Of a stretch of 46,850 bases of DNA, positions 1-8,299 are shown one piece after another (the first letter of the stretch is position 1; every line of letters starts with the position of its first letter). The position numbers and the translations under genes are program-made. Origin of the DNA: Ignavibacteria bacterium (lineage in GTDB: Bacteria > Bacteroidota > Ignavibacteria > Tepidaquicellales > Tepidaquicellaceae); contig JADHVP010000011.1 of assembly GCA_016783945.1 (NCBI GenBank), forward strand, positions 1 through 46,850. The letters are read 5' to 3'. Below the pieces are notes generated by a model that made no database searches, had not been told where the DNA came from, and saw only the letters and a program-made list of their open reading frames with translations.

Positions 1-251
1 GCGTGCGAACCATCTACCCTTGCCAGTTCTTCAACTGCAATAATATAACATGTTGTGTCAAGATTTTGACCTCCGTATTTTTCAGGTAAATAAATCCCGA
101 ACAAACCAAGTTCTCCGATTTGCTTAGTTGTCTCTAACGAAAATTCTTCTTTTTCATCTAACTCTTTTGCTACTGGTTTAATAACACGTTCTGCAAAATC
201 TCTGACGGTATTTCTGATTAATTTTTGGTCTTCTGTTAAGTTGAAATCCAT
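1..251 (-). CDS. Acyl-CoA dehydrogenase, N-terminal part (cut by window edge)
   Basis: Reading down from an ATG at 249-251, the minus strand is open to the window edge and gives 83 residues beginning MDFNLTEDQKLIRNTVRDFA and containing GLFGIYLPEKYGG and VEELARVDGS. This is the N-terminal alpha-helical domain of flavin-dependent acyl-CoA dehydrogenases, which oxidise acyl-CoA to enoyl-CoA and pass electrons to an electron-transfer flavoprotein. The FAD-binding and catalytic Glu regions lie outside the window, so the substrate class (short-chain, isovaleryl, glutaryl) cannot be told. A carboxylase of the methylcrotonyl type elsewhere in the window would fit branched-chain amino acid breakdown, but the two are ~43 kb apart. 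Confidence 0.9.
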   Translation of the reverse strand, partial: MDFNLTEDQKLIRNTVRDFAERVIKPVAKELDEKEEFSLETTKQIGELGLFGIYLPEKYGGQNLDTTCYIIAVEELARVDGSH

Positions 252-306
252 AGTATTCGATTAAAAGATTTTAAAGTAGTTTTTTAAAAATAATGCTTTC
301 TATATG

Positions 307-475
307 TTGCCACAAAGTCACTAAAACACAAAGAAAAAAACTAAATAAGATTAAAAAATTTTGATGAAAACTTAATACAAAAAGAATCTGAAAAAAGGTT
401 AAAACCTGGCTTAAGCATTTGAGATAATGTTAAGCATAAAAATAATAACTTGGTGTCTTTGTGCCTTAGTGGCAA
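307..475. repeat. Inverted repeat, GCCACAAAG-type palindrome family
   Basis: The arm at 307-333 (TTGCCACAAAGTCAC...) is matched in inverted orientation by 449-475 (...GTGCCTTAGTGGCAA), with ~115 bp of AT-rich sequence between. Related arms occur at 5801-5881, 35899-35967 and, as a single arm, 31347-31393. The repeat fills most of the gap between the acyl-CoA dehydrogenase and the radical SAM gene, and no coding sequence is seen in it. Confidence 0.7.
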
Positions 476-508
476 ATTTCTAAAAAATATTCAAAATACT
501 TTGTCTAT

Positions 509-1540
509 TCAATGTAACAATTCAGGCGGAATAAGTCCGACCCCGGCTACTGAATTTCCACAGTAAGGGCAGTAAGCATTAACATCAAGCTTGTTGACGA
601 CATCATAAAAGTGTCTCTCTATCAAAGGCTTTTTACATTTGTTGCAAAAAGTAGTCTCAGTGTCTTTATTATAAATATTTCCAGTATAAACATAATGTAG
701 CCCGGTATTAATTCCGATATCGTAAGCGTGTAAAAGCGTTTTGGGGGAAGTTGGTGGAACGTTTAACAGTTTGTAAGTCGGATAGAAAGCACTAATGTGC
801 CAGGGAATATCTTCATCAATGCGTGCAATATATTCTGCTATGGAATGCAGCTCTTCGTCAGAATCATTCTTCGAAGGAATTATTAATGTCGTAACCTCGA
901 TCCATATACCGCATTCTTTTAACAGCTTAATAGTATCCAGTACCGGACTTAATTTCGCACCACATAGTTTTTTATAAAAGTCTTCTGAAAAAGATTTCAG
1001 ATCGATGTTAGCAGCATCGAGATAAGGAACAATTTCCCGTAGAGCTTCGAGTGAGAAGTAACCATTAGTAACGAATACGTTTTTTATATTATGCTGGTGT
1101 GCAATCTTAGCAACATCTAAAGCATATTCAAAATAAATAGTGGGTTCGGTATAAGTGTAAGAAATACTTTTGCAATCGTATTTCAAAGCTTGTTCAACTA
1201 CATCTTCAGGAGAAACATACTTTCCTATTATTCGGTTTGTTAAGGCAGGCATTTGGGAAATATCGTGGTTCTGGCAGAAAACACATCTGAAATTACAACC
1301 AACAGTGGATATAGAATAAGACTTAGAGCCGGGATAAAAATGAAAGAGAGGTTTCTTTTCAATCGGGTCGATGTGCTGCGCAGCTAATTTACCGTAATTG
1401 AGTGCGTAAAGAATTCCATCATTGTTTTCACGTACACCACAAGTACCTCTTTTAGCGGTGCTGATAATGCATTCGTGTGAACAAAGTGTACACTGGACTT
1501 TGTTATCTTCCAACTTATTATAGAAACGGGCTTCTTTCAT
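509..1540 (-). CDS. amrS: AmmeMemoRadiSam system radical SAM enzyme
   Basis: The 343-residue protein has the radical SAM 4Fe-4S motif CNFRCVFC at C82, C86 and C89, following the family signature GSKSYSISTVGCNFRC. Before it is a cysteine cluster (C17, C20, C24, C34) and at the C-terminus a zinc-ribbon-like CNKC...CPYC pair. This layout matches AmrS, the radical SAM member of the conserved AMMECR1-Memo-radical SAM trio, often misannotated as a pyruvate formate-lyase activating enzyme. The exact reaction is not something I can state. AMMECR1 and Memo partners are not in this window. The ATG start at 1540 directly precedes the first conserved motifs, and length is typical. Confidence 0.9.
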   Translation of the reverse strand: MKEARFYNKLEDNKVQCTLCSHECIISTAKRGTCGVRENNDGILYALNYGKLAAQHIDPIEKKPLFHFYPGSKSYSISTVGCNFRCVFCQNHDISQMPALTNRIIGKYVSPEDVVEQALKYDCKSISYTYTEPTIYFEYALDVAKIAHQHNIKNVFVTNGYFSLEALREIVPYLDAANIDLKSFSEDFYKKLCGAKLSPVLDTIKLLKECGIWIEVTTLIIPSKNDSDEELHSIAEYIARIDEDIPWHISAFYPTYKLLNVPPTSPKTLLHAYDIGINTGLHYVYTGNIYNKDTETTFCNKCKKPLIERHFYDVVNKLDVNAYCPYCGNSVAGVGLIPPELLH

Positions 1541-1544
1541 ATTT

Positions 1545-1692
1545 CGTCTTTGCTACTTTGCGTCTTGGCGTGGAATATTTTCATTAAGTATTTTACATCT
1601 TGTTAAAAGAAACAACTTCACGCAAAGTCGCAAAGAAATTAAGACGCTAAGTATTATAAATTATTTACTATTCTCTGAATACCGTTTTTTAT
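1545..1692. repeat. Direct repeat copy A beside the GxxExxY gene
   Basis: This ~148-bp stretch is nearly identical to 2053-2200, in the same orientation, 508 bp away. It holds an internal imperfect inverted repeat (CGTCTTTGC...GGCGTGG against CACGCAAAGTCGCAAAG...GACGCTAAG) and runs into the last codons of the GxxExxY gene (stop at 1654-1656). Differences from copy B are a few substitutions and one single-base indel. Confidence 0.85.
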
Positions 1693-2031
1693 TAAAGCTA
1701 CATTAAAATTCACTAACAAACCGAGTTTTATATCAGTCAATTTTAAATAAGTCAATAATTGTTTCTGATGAACTGGTGCAATTGCTTCAATAGATTTTAC
1801 CTCTATTATAACTTTGTTTTCTACTATTAAATCTGCTCTAAAGCCATGATCCATTTTTAAGTCATCCCATGTAACCGCAATAGGACTTTGCCTTTTTACA
1901 TCTAAACCCGCTTTGTTCAATTCATGATACAAAATCTCTTCATAAACAGATTCAAATAATCCTGGTCCAAGTTCTGTGTGAATCTTATAGCAGATGTTTA
2001 CAATTATTTTTGATATCTCATTTTCAGTCAT
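1654..2031 (-). CDS. GxxExxY protein (PD-(D/E)XK nuclease-like)
   Basis: The 125-residue protein carries the name-giving motif GLFESVY near residue 24, and further on the FRADLIVENKVIIEVKS core, which resembles the D...ExK active site of PD-(D/E)XK nucleases (Asp in RADL, then E-V-K). It ends KNGIQRIVNNL. The family is widespread, small, and of unproven function. The gene lies between two long direct repeats (1545-1692 and 2053-2200); the outer copy also contains a decayed copy of the gene's last codons. This suggests duplication of a gene-plus-repeat unit. The two neighbouring genes show no functional link to it. Confidence 0.85.
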   Translation of the reverse strand: MTENEISKIIVNICYKIHTELGPGLFESVYEEILYHELNKAGLDVKRQSPIAVTWDDLKMDHGFRADLIVENKVIIEVKSIEAIAPVHQKQLLTYLKLTDIKLGLLVNFNVALIKNGIQRIVNNL

Positions 2032-2052
2032 ATAAATTTTCTTTTAATTTAG

Positions 2053-2200
2053 CGTCTTTGCTACTTAGCGTCTTGGCGTGGAATATTTTCATTAAGTATT
2101 TACATCTTGTTAAAAGAAACTATCTCACGCAAAGTCGCAAAGAAATTAAGACGCTAAGCTTTATATATTATTTACTATTCTTTGAAATCATTTTTTAATA
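2053..2200. repeat. Direct repeat copy B with remnant of a GxxExxY 3' end
   Basis: This is the second copy of the 1545-1692 repeat. On the minus strand its inner part reads as the end of a GxxExxY gene (QRIVNNI then TAA), but a TGA interrupts the frame just before. So this is a dead 3' end of a second gene copy whose body is gone. The remainder of the 2032-2371 gap is AT-rich and shows no further gene. Confidence 0.8.
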
Positions 2201-2371
2201 TAATCTTTTATCAAATTTCGTATTTGTATAAAATTGCTTTTCTCCATAAGGATATGAATTGGATATTACTTTGTTAAGTCAAAAATTGATTTATCGGATT
2301 TAAAAAAGGAACTGAAGTTTCAAAAATTTATAATTACATTTGATATATTTCAAAACTAAAGACGAATCATT

Positions 2372-2641
2372 ATGGATTCACTATTTTTAGTTCTATCCCT
2401 TTTCATACCAAGAATTACATTAATCATATTTTATTTCACCGGTTCGATTCCTTATAACAGCGTTCCTTTTGTGGGAGATATACTGCTGACGGTATTTATT
2501 CCGAGGGTGCTGGTGTTGATTTACATAGTCGATAACCTCGGCACATCAAGTCCGTGGTTCTGGATTCATCTTGTGGTTGCTGTACTTGTTTACATTTCGG
2601 GTAATCATTACAGGAGAAAACGGAAGAAGAGGAAAGACTAA
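2372..2641 (+). CDS. Small membrane protein, function unknown
   Basis: The 89-residue protein opens with a hydrophobic stretch (MDSLFLVLSLFIPRITLIIF), has a second around 34-52 and a third near 62-78 (WIHLVVAVLVYISG), then a very basic tail (YRRKRKKRKD). It therefore looks like a three-helix inner-membrane protein with a cytoplasmic positively charged end. I do not recognise a named family with certainty. It is separated by only 9 bp from the following T9SS protein gene, so they may be co-transcribed, though their products would act in different compartments. Confidence 0.6.
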   Translation: MDSLFLVLSLFIPRITLIIFYFTGSIPYNSVPFVGDILLTVFIPRVLVLIYIVDNLGTSSPWFWIHLVVAVLVYISGNHYRRKRKKRKD

Positions 2642-2650
2642 GTATCCTTT

Positions 2651-4120
2651 ATGCTAAAGAAAATAACAATATTATTATTCTTTATTATATCCACTAACGT
2701 TATTGCACAGAACGTAACCTGGGAAAAATTTATCCCAGGGAGATTATATAAAGATGAATGGGCAAATGACATTTGCCAGACAACAGACGGTAATTTTGTG
2801 GTAGTAGGAACTTCAGAGGGTATGCCAGGAAATCCTAATAATGTAATAGAAGTTGTAAAAATTAACGGCTACGGGGATACACTATGGATAAAAAAATATC
2901 ATCCTCCCAATACAACAATGAGCCGTGGTAAAGGTTGTTGTTCTTCAGACAATGGGAGTTCTGTTATTACTGGTTTAGCAGGTAATGCAAACACTGCATT
3001 TCTTACAAAAATTGATATAAACGGAGACGTTGTATGGAATAAAGAATATTCTTCTTTTGGAATAACATACGATGGACTCAAGGTTCAAAATACTTCAGAT
3101 GGTGGATATATAGTAAATGGTTTGGATTTTATTATGAAAACAGATTCCTTAGGAAATCATGTTTGGCATAAACATATTTTAGATTATGGTTTTTCAAATT
3201 TCATTAGCTTAACTATTAGTCACTCGGATGAATATCTTGTTATCTATGATATTTTAAGTAATCCTTATGAAAGAGGTGTAGCTAAATTTGATGATAATGG
3301 AAAATTAATTTGGAAAAAAGTAAAACCCCCTAATTATAATATACCACAAGTGATAAAGGGATTGTTTTCTAATGGTTATTTATTGATGGGTATATTTTCC
3401 GAGACTCTATATGGACCATCATATATTTTTACTTTTAAAATGAATGAAGAAGGTGTTTTCAGTAGTTATAAGGAAACGCTCATCAGCAATAGAGGAGATT
3501 TCTTCGATGGGGCAGTAAATATAATTAATGATAACAAATTTGTTTTCGTGACAGGCACTCAACCACAAAGAGATACACAATATTGTACTTTTCGAATAAT
3601 TGATTCCTCTGGAAATATATTAAAAACCACTGAGATAATATCAATTAAACAAAGTATAGGTAAATTCAGGTACAGGTTCTGCCACTCAGTTTTACCGATA
3701 TCAAACGGGTATATTATGTTTGCAGGTATTGGACAAATTGATCCTATGGGCGCAATCGAAGATTTCTACGTGGTAAGAGCAGATTCAAATTTATTTTTCC
3801 AAACCGTTGGTATAAATAATAATCAGAATATCTTACCGGTTAGATTTAAGCTTTATCAAAACTTTCCTAATCCTTTTAATCCCATTACAGTAATAAGATT
3901 CGATATACCGAAATCATCCCTTGCGAAAATAATTGTCTATGACATTCTTGGGAGAGAAGTTGCTATACTTGTAAATGAAAATCTTAAAATAGGAAGTTAT
4001 AATGTGAGTTGGCCTGCCCCTACGGGGGATTCTAAAGAATATCCGAGTGGAGTGTATTTCTACAGTCTTACAGTGGATGGGAAGGTTGTGGATACCAAAA
4101 AAATGATTCTGATTAAGTAA
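2651..4120 (+). CDS. Secreted T9SS type A sorting-domain protein
   Basis: The 489-residue protein starts with a signal peptide (MLKKITILLFFIISTNVIAQ). The body has recurring segments of the kind TTDGNFVVVGTS, SSDNGSSVITG, TSDGGYIVNG, about 45-50 residues apart, typical of beta-propeller-like repeats. It ends in a T9SS type A sorting domain (YQNFPNPFNP, DILGREVAIL, SGVYFYSLTVDG, KKMILIK). The inference is export across the outer membrane by T9SS, with the tail removed or used for anchoring. No catalytic motif is seen, so a surface or adhesive role is a guess. Confidence 0.85.
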   Translation: MLKKITILLFFIISTNVIAQNVTWEKFIPGRLYKDEWANDICQTTDGNFVVVGTSEGMPGNPNNVIEVVKINGYGDTLWIKKYHPPNTTMSRGKGCCSSDNGSSVITGLAGNANTAFLTKIDINGDVVWNKEYSSFGITYDGLKVQNTSDGGYIVNGLDFIMKTDSLGNHVWHKHILDYGFSNFISLTISHSDEYLVIYDILSNPYERGVAKFDDNGKLIWKKVKPPNYNIPQVIKGLFSNGYLLMGIFSETLYGPSYIFTFKMNEEGVFSSYKETLISNRGDFFDGAVNIINDNKFVFVTGTQPQRDTQYCTFRIIDSSGNILKTTEIISIKQSIGKFRYRFCHSVLPISNGYIMFAGIGQIDPMGAIEDFYVVRADSNLFFQTVGINNNQNILPVRFKLYQNFPNPFNPITVIRFDIPKSSLAKIIVYDILGREVAILVNENLKIGSYNVSWPAPTGDSKEYPSGVYFYSLTVDGKVVDTKKMILIK

Positions 4121-4122
4121 TT

Positions 4123-4350
4123 TGCTCCCCTTTTTACCAAATTAAAGCCTTTTAATATTCCAAGTGCAAGATAATTTCTCGTTATTCGAACTGCATATAT
4201 CGGTTTTTTTGAATGTACTTTTTTAAAATTTAATCCGTGATGATGGGGTTCTTTACTGAAATGAGAAAAAGATTTCTCAGCTAATTTCTAAATTTCTTTA
4301 GGCAGGTTCGAATGCAATTTGCGAAATCTTTCTGTGGTATGTGAAATCAT
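4123..4350 (-). pseudogene. RelE/ParE-like toxin remnant (nonsense codon and lost 3' end)
   Basis: The minus strand from an ATG at 4348-4350, overlapping the antitoxin stop as ATGA, reads MISHTTERFRKLHSNLPKEI, then an in-frame TAG at 4288-4290. It continues as KLAEKSFSHFSKEP, LNFKKVHSKKPIYAVRITRN and YLALGILKG, the core of the HigB/RelE-like toxin fold. The TAG sits where the family commonly has Gln (CAG), so one C-to-T change would explain it. After LGILKG the similarity stops and the 3' end runs into the stop codon of the preceding gene. I conclude the toxin is dead. Confidence 0.75.
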
Positions 4351-4565
4351 ATAAGATTGGCATCCATTGGTTTTGTTTTGCCAGCAGTATACTCGTTTAG
4401 TGCTTCATCAGCAAGTTTATCCAAAATGTCTTCAGACTTCGAGTATGATTTATCCCATTTTCTTTCGGCTTCAAGTTCAGAAATCAACCATTTTGCAAGT
4501 TCATTTTGTTCCTCGTCCGATAATTTGGATGCCCTTTCAAATGCTTTTTTAAGAAGATGTGTCAT
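4347..4565 (-). CDS. Antitoxin of a RelE-type toxin-antitoxin pair
   Basis: The 72-residue protein (MTHLLKKAFERASKLSDEEQ...) has the helical opening, acidic middle (ELEAERKWDKSYSKSEDILDK) and closing EYTAGKTKPMD pattern of small antitoxin-like proteins usually encoded just before a RelE/ParE-like toxin. Its stop overlaps the start of the broken toxin by ATGA, the usual coupling in such operons. With the toxin inactivated, the antitoxin may be a leftover or may neutralise a related toxin elsewhere. A promoter is not obvious in the AT-rich upstream stretch. Confidence 0.7.
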   Translation of the reverse strand: MTHLLKKAFERASKLSDEEQNELAKWLISELEAERKWDKSYSKSEDILDKLADEALNEYTAGKTKPMDANLI

Positions 4566-4683
4566 GTTTTTATCTTTGTTTGTTTAAATATGTTTAAATA
4601 TCAAAATTAAAACAATGTTGAAATTAAATTACGTCGTTGAATTTGTATTTTGCTTTAAAAAATAAAATAGATCTAAACTGTGA

Positions 4684-4704
4684 ACCTGTCTGTGCCAGGC
4701 AGGT
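4684..4704. terminator. Hairpin between tsaD and the antitoxin gene
   Basis: ACCTGTCTG at 4684-4692 pairs with CAGGCAGGT at 4696-4704 with one mismatch and a 3-base loop. It lies just downstream of tsaD (minus strand) and may end its transcript, but no T-tract follows on either strand, so it could instead be a dispersed palindrome. Confidence 0.35.
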
Positions 4705-4721
4705 CTGTGGTTTATCAAATG

Positions 4722-5747
4722 TCAGAAGTTCTCGTAATTCAATCTTGGCTTTGCTTTTTCGTTGAAGGATTCGCGAGAGTAATATTTCTTTCTTTTTGAT
4801 AATTTATACTTGAGCATTCCGACAAGACCAATCATAGCGGCGTTATCTGTGGAATATTCTAAATCCGGAATGAAGACTTTGTAGCCTTCTTTGTTTAATG
4901 AAAGAAATTTCTTTTGCAGGCAAGAGTTTGCCGAGACGCCGCCCGATATAGATATATTTTTTATACCATATTTTTGTATAGCTTTCAAGGTCTTTCTGTA
5001 AAGCGATTCAACGGCTGCGTATTGGAAAGAAGCACAAATGTCGTTCACGAGTTTATCGCTTCGTTTGTTTTCAAAATCTATATCTCTTAAAAAGTAAAGG
5101 ACGGATGTTTTTATCCCGGAGAAGGAAAAGTTAAGAGGATAGTTTTTCACGTTTGCCAAAGGGAATTTATGATAATCAGGATTGCCTTGTTTAGCAAGCT
5201 TATCAATTATTGGTCCGCCCGGATATCCGAGCTTCAATAATTTAGCAACCTTATCGAATGCTTCGCCAGCTGCATCGTCGACAGTAGTTCCGAGAATTTT
5301 ATGTTCGAAGTAATTGTTTACTAATATCAATAAAGTGTGTCCACCCGAGACTATCAATGAGATGAAAGGGAATTCAGGTCTTTTTTGATTAAGGAATGTA
5401 GAATATATGTGTGCCTGTATATGATTTACCGTAACGAAAGGAATGTTCAGGGTGGCTGCTATAGATTTTGCAAAGTTCAATCCGATTAGGAGAGCACCAA
5501 TCAAACCAGGCTCAGAAGTTGCAGCAATTAGGTTAATTTCGTTCAGATTTTTTTTTGACCTGCTTAATGCTTCTTCTGTAATTTCAACAATTTTCTTTAG
5601 ATGTTCTCTCGATGCGATTTCGGGAACAACACCGCCAAATTCTGAGTGGAATAACTGTGATGCGATTATGTTAGATAGTACTTTTCCGTTTTCTAATACG
5701 GCGACAGATGTTTCGTCGCAGGAAGTTTCGAAAGCTAAAACAATCAT
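4722..5747 (-). CDS. tsaD: tRNA N6-adenosine threonylcarbamoyltransferase TsaD
   Basis: The 341-residue protein begins IVLAFETSCDETSVAVLENG, the ASKHA-fold nucleotide-binding start of the TsaD/Kae1 family. It has the metal-binding HIQAH motif (H109, H113), SGGHTLL around residue 135 and GGVSANSCLQ near residue 265. TsaD transfers the threonylcarbamoyl group from TC-AMP to A37 of ANN-reading tRNAs, working with TsaB and TsaE. Length is normal. The neighbours are unrelated. It is divergent from the gene at 5942 across a palindromic repeat. Confidence 0.96.
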   Translation of the reverse strand: MIVLAFETSCDETSVAVLENGKVLSNIIASQLFHSEFGGVVPEIASREHLKKIVEITEEALSRSKKNLNEINLIAATSEPGLIGALLIGLNFAKSIAATLNIPFVTVNHIQAHIYSTFLNQKRPEFPFISLIVSGGHTLLILVNNYFEHKILGTTVDDAAGEAFDKVAKLLKLGYPGGPIIDKLAKQGNPDYHKFPLANVKNYPLNFSFSGIKTSVLYFLRDIDFENKRSDKLVNDICASFQYAAVESLYRKTLKAIQKYGIKNISISGGVSANSCLQKKFLSLNKEGYKVFIPDLEYSTDNAAMIGLVGMLKYKLSKRKKYYSRESFNEKAKPRLNYENF

Positions 5748-5800
5748 AGATAAATTTTCAATAATGAATATTTTTAACTTAAGTAATTCTATAAATATTT

Positions 5801-5881
5801 TCGTGTCATTTAGTGTTTTGGTGTCTTAGTGGCGAAAAACAATATGCCACAAAAACACTAAGGCACTAAGAAGCACAAAAA
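5801..5881. repeat. Palindromic repeat between divergent genes
   Basis: The left arm 5801-5833 (TTTAGTGTTTTGGTGTCTTAGTGGC at its core) and the right arm 5846-5880 (GCCACAAAAACACTAAGGCAC...) are imperfect inverted copies with a 12-base loop. It is the most compact member of the family also seen at 307-475 and 35899-35967. It occupies the intergenic region between tsaD and the gene at 5942. Confidence 0.75.
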
Positions 5882-5941
5882 GTCGTTAATAATTATAAAA
5901 TCTCTATTGAATAAACCTTATAATAAATTTAAATTGATAAT

Positions 5942-7219
5942 GTGAATAAATATACATCAAAATTAATTCTTTTTATTTGTTTCATCCTCTCTCTCAGCAA
6001 TGTTTCTTCTGCACAGGTGAAGTTGCTTATCCCGATGGAACTCTCGCAAACGGATCATTTAAAAGCTTACGGAATTGCATACAGGCATTTACTTAACGGC
6101 AGGGAGCTTGATTGGTTGTTGAATTACCGCGGGGGAGCTTTTATGTTTGGTTACTCGTCCGAGCTTGAGGACGAATGCAAACAAAAAGGAGTTTCTTATG
6201 AGCTAATCGACGGAACGCAGACTGCTCAGGTATATGCAGATGTAAAGGATGAAAATAGTAACACTGATGTAATCAGGTTGGAGAAAGTTGCTAAGATAGC
6301 TGTTTACGTTCCCCCGAATGCACTTCCCTGGGATGATGCGGTAACGCTTGCACTCGAGTATGCTGAGATTCCTTACGAAAAGCTCTGGGATGAAGAAGTA
6401 TTAGAGGGAAAGCTAAAGGGTTACGACTGGCTTCATTTGCACCACGAAGATTTTACCGGGCAATATGGAAAGTTCTATACTGCGTTTAGATATTCAGACT
6501 GGTATATAGCTCAGCAGAAATTAAGCGAAGAGATGGCTTTGAAGCTTGGCTATAATAAGGTCTCACATCTAAAGCTTGATGTCGTTAAGCAAATACAGAA
6601 TTATGTTTCAAACGGTGGATTTCTTTTTACGATGTGTTCGGGAACTGATACATACGATATTGCCCTTGCTGTTCAGAATACAGATATATGTGATGTGATG
6701 TACGATGGAGACCCGCTTGATCCGCTTGCTAACGATAAACTCGATTACGATGAATGTCTTGTTTTCGAGAATTTTAAAATAGAGATGAATCCCTATGTTT
6801 ATGAATTTTCTGATATAGATATTACCGGTGATCTCGTAATAATGGGTGAAAGCCTTGATTATTTTAATCTCGTGGATTTTTCCGCAAAGTTTGACCCGGT
6901 GCCCACGATGCTTAACCAATGTCACACAGCATTGATAAAAGGATTTTTAGGGCAGACGTCAGGATTTAGAAAAGAGTTTTTAAAAAAGAACATAACTATC
7001 CTGGCTCTCAATGAAGAGACTGATTTTGTGAGATACGTTCACGGGAATTATGGCAGGGGAACGTATACTTTTTACTCCGGGCACGACCCGGAAGATTACC
7101 AGCATTTGGTGGGGGACCCTCCAACAGATTTAAGCAGGTTTAAGAATTCACCGGGTTACAGGTTGATATTAAACAATGTACTTTTTCCAGCAGCTAAAAA
7201 GAAGAAGTTGAAGACATAA
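5942..7219 (+). CDS. Secreted protein of the Bacteroidota 'asparagine synthetase B'-named family, function unknown
   Basis: The 425-residue protein has a signal peptide (residues 1-25, ending VSSAQ), then conserved stretches such as LLNYRGGAF, PWDDAVTLALEYAEIPY, YDWLHLHHEDFTGQYG and FTMCSGTDTYD, and near the end FYSGHDPEDY. From memory, very similar proteins in Bacteroidota are named asparagine synthetase B, but I see no glutaminase Cys start or ATP-pyrophosphatase loop, and it is exported. That name is most likely a mistaken transfer. The GTG start at 5942 (or a later start) opens directly into the signal peptide. It stands alone, followed by a repeat. Confidence 0.7.
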   Translation: MNKYTSKLILFICFILSLSNVSSAQVKLLIPMELSQTDHLKAYGIAYRHLLNGRELDWLLNYRGGAFMFGYSSELEDECKQKGVSYELIDGTQTAQVYADVKDENSNTDVIRLEKVAKIAVYVPPNALPWDDAVTLALEYAEIPYEKLWDEEVLEGKLKGYDWLHLHHEDFTGQYGKFYTAFRYSDWYIAQQKLSEEMALKLGYNKVSHLKLDVVKQIQNYVSNGGFLFTMCSGTDTYDIALAVQNTDICDVMYDGDPLDPLANDKLDYDECLVFENFKIEMNPYVYEFSDIDITGDLVIMGESLDYFNLVDFSAKFDPVPTMLNQCHTALIKGFLGQTSGFRKEFLKKNITILALNEETDFVRYVHGNYGRGTYTFYSGHDPEDYQHLVGDPPTDLSRFKNSPGYRLILNNVLFPAAKKKKLKT

Positions 7220-7231
7220 CCTTTCTTTATT

Positions 7232-7327
7232 GAAATAACAAACAACAAATCTCAAATTTCAATAATTCAAATGCATTAAACAGAAAAAGAGTTTTTGGAA
7301 TTTATTTTTTTTGTATTTTGGAAATTT
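7232..7327. repeat. AT-rich inverted repeat (AATTTGGAATTTATTTG family)
   Basis: The left part 7232-7272 (AATAACAAACAACAAATCTC...) and right part 7293-7327 (TTTTGGAATTTATTTTT..., TTTTGGAAATTT) are weak inverted copies of one another and resemble the longer elements at 16078-16247 and 26561-26742. Confidence 0.5.
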
Positions 7328-7353
7328 ACTAATCAAAATTAATTAATTTTATT

Positions 7354-8253
7354 TTGTTAAAGTCATCACGTTTAGCTCTCATAATAATCCTGGTGGTTGT
7401 ATCAATCTCTTGCCAAAAGACACATGAGATTGATAAAAATGCAACTTCTATCAAGGATGATTTAGGAAATGAAATCTCTTTAGATACACTTCCCAAAAGA
7501 ATTATTTCTTTAGCCCCAAATATCACAGAAACTCTATATGCAATCGACTCAGATTCACTGATTGTTGGTGTTACTAACTATTGCGATTATCCAGCTGATG
7601 CAAAAAATAAAAAAAAGGTTGGAGGCATGATAGACCCGAATTATGAAATCATAACTTCTTTAAAGCCGGATTTAATATTACTGACTGTTGAAGGGAATGC
7701 CAAACAATCTTATGTAGCTCTTAAGAATCTCGGGTTGAAAGTTTTTGTAACGAATCCAAGGGATGTTAACGGCATAATAAAAATGATAAATGACCTCGGA
7801 ATAATTACAGGAAAAGAAAAAGAAGCTAATGAAATCTCGAATAAAATTTATAAGGATAAAATATATTTTGAAGAATTGAATCGAAGTTCTGTTGACAAAA
7901 AATGTTTACTGCTGATATCTGTTAATCCATTAATGACAGCAAACCATAATACGTTTATAAATGAAATTGTAGAGTTATCAGGTTTTGATAATCTTTATAG
8001 GAACGAAGCAATTGAATATCCGATGATAAGTTATGAGGATGTAACCGAAAAGGATCCTGAGTACATTATTTTTCCTACTGATACATCTGATGTTAAAGGA
8101 TATAAAAAGTACAAAGAGGAGATTTCTGATAATCTGAATTCAACGAAAGCTGTAAAAGAAAATAGAGTAATTTTTGTTGATGAAAATATACTTTTCAGAC
8201 CTGGACCAAGAATTATTAATGCAGTAAAATTAATCCGTTCAAAAATTGAATAA
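7354..8253 (+). CDS. BtuF-like ABC transporter substrate-binding lipoprotein
   Basis: The 299-residue protein starts at a TTG and has a hydrophobic segment ending in a lipobox (VSIS-C20), so it is probably lipid-anchored. The mature part follows the class III periplasmic binding protein pattern: PKRIISLAPNITETLYAI, VGVTNYCDYP, VGGMIDPNYEIITSLKPDLI, and a C-terminal NRVIFVDENILFRPGPRII. This family binds cobalamin, haem or iron-siderophores for import. The YCDYP and GRP-like ends favour cobalamin, but that is inference. No permease or ATPase gene and no cobalamin riboswitch is seen nearby, so its partners must be encoded elsewhere. Confidence 0.85.
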   Translation: MLKSSRLALIIILVVVSISCQKTHEIDKNATSIKDDLGNEISLDTLPKRIISLAPNITETLYAIDSDSLIVGVTNYCDYPADAKNKKKVGGMIDPNYEIITSLKPDLILLTVEGNAKQSYVALKNLGLKVFVTNPRDVNGIIKMINDLGIITGKEKEANEISNKIYKDKIYFEELNRSSVDKKCLLLISVNPLMTANHNTFINEIVELSGFDNLYRNEAIEYPMISYEDVTEKDPEYIIFPTDTSDVKGYKKYKEEISDNLNSTKAVKENRVIFVDENILFRPGPRIINAVKLIRSKIE

Positions 8254-8299
8254 TCTATTATTAAATCTATCTTTTAAGTATAATAGTGAGCTTATAATA

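Noticed and set aside
7220-7353. Cobalamin riboswitch before the BtuF-like gene
   Set aside because: The region is AT-rich repeat with no B12-box-like GC-rich conserved core.
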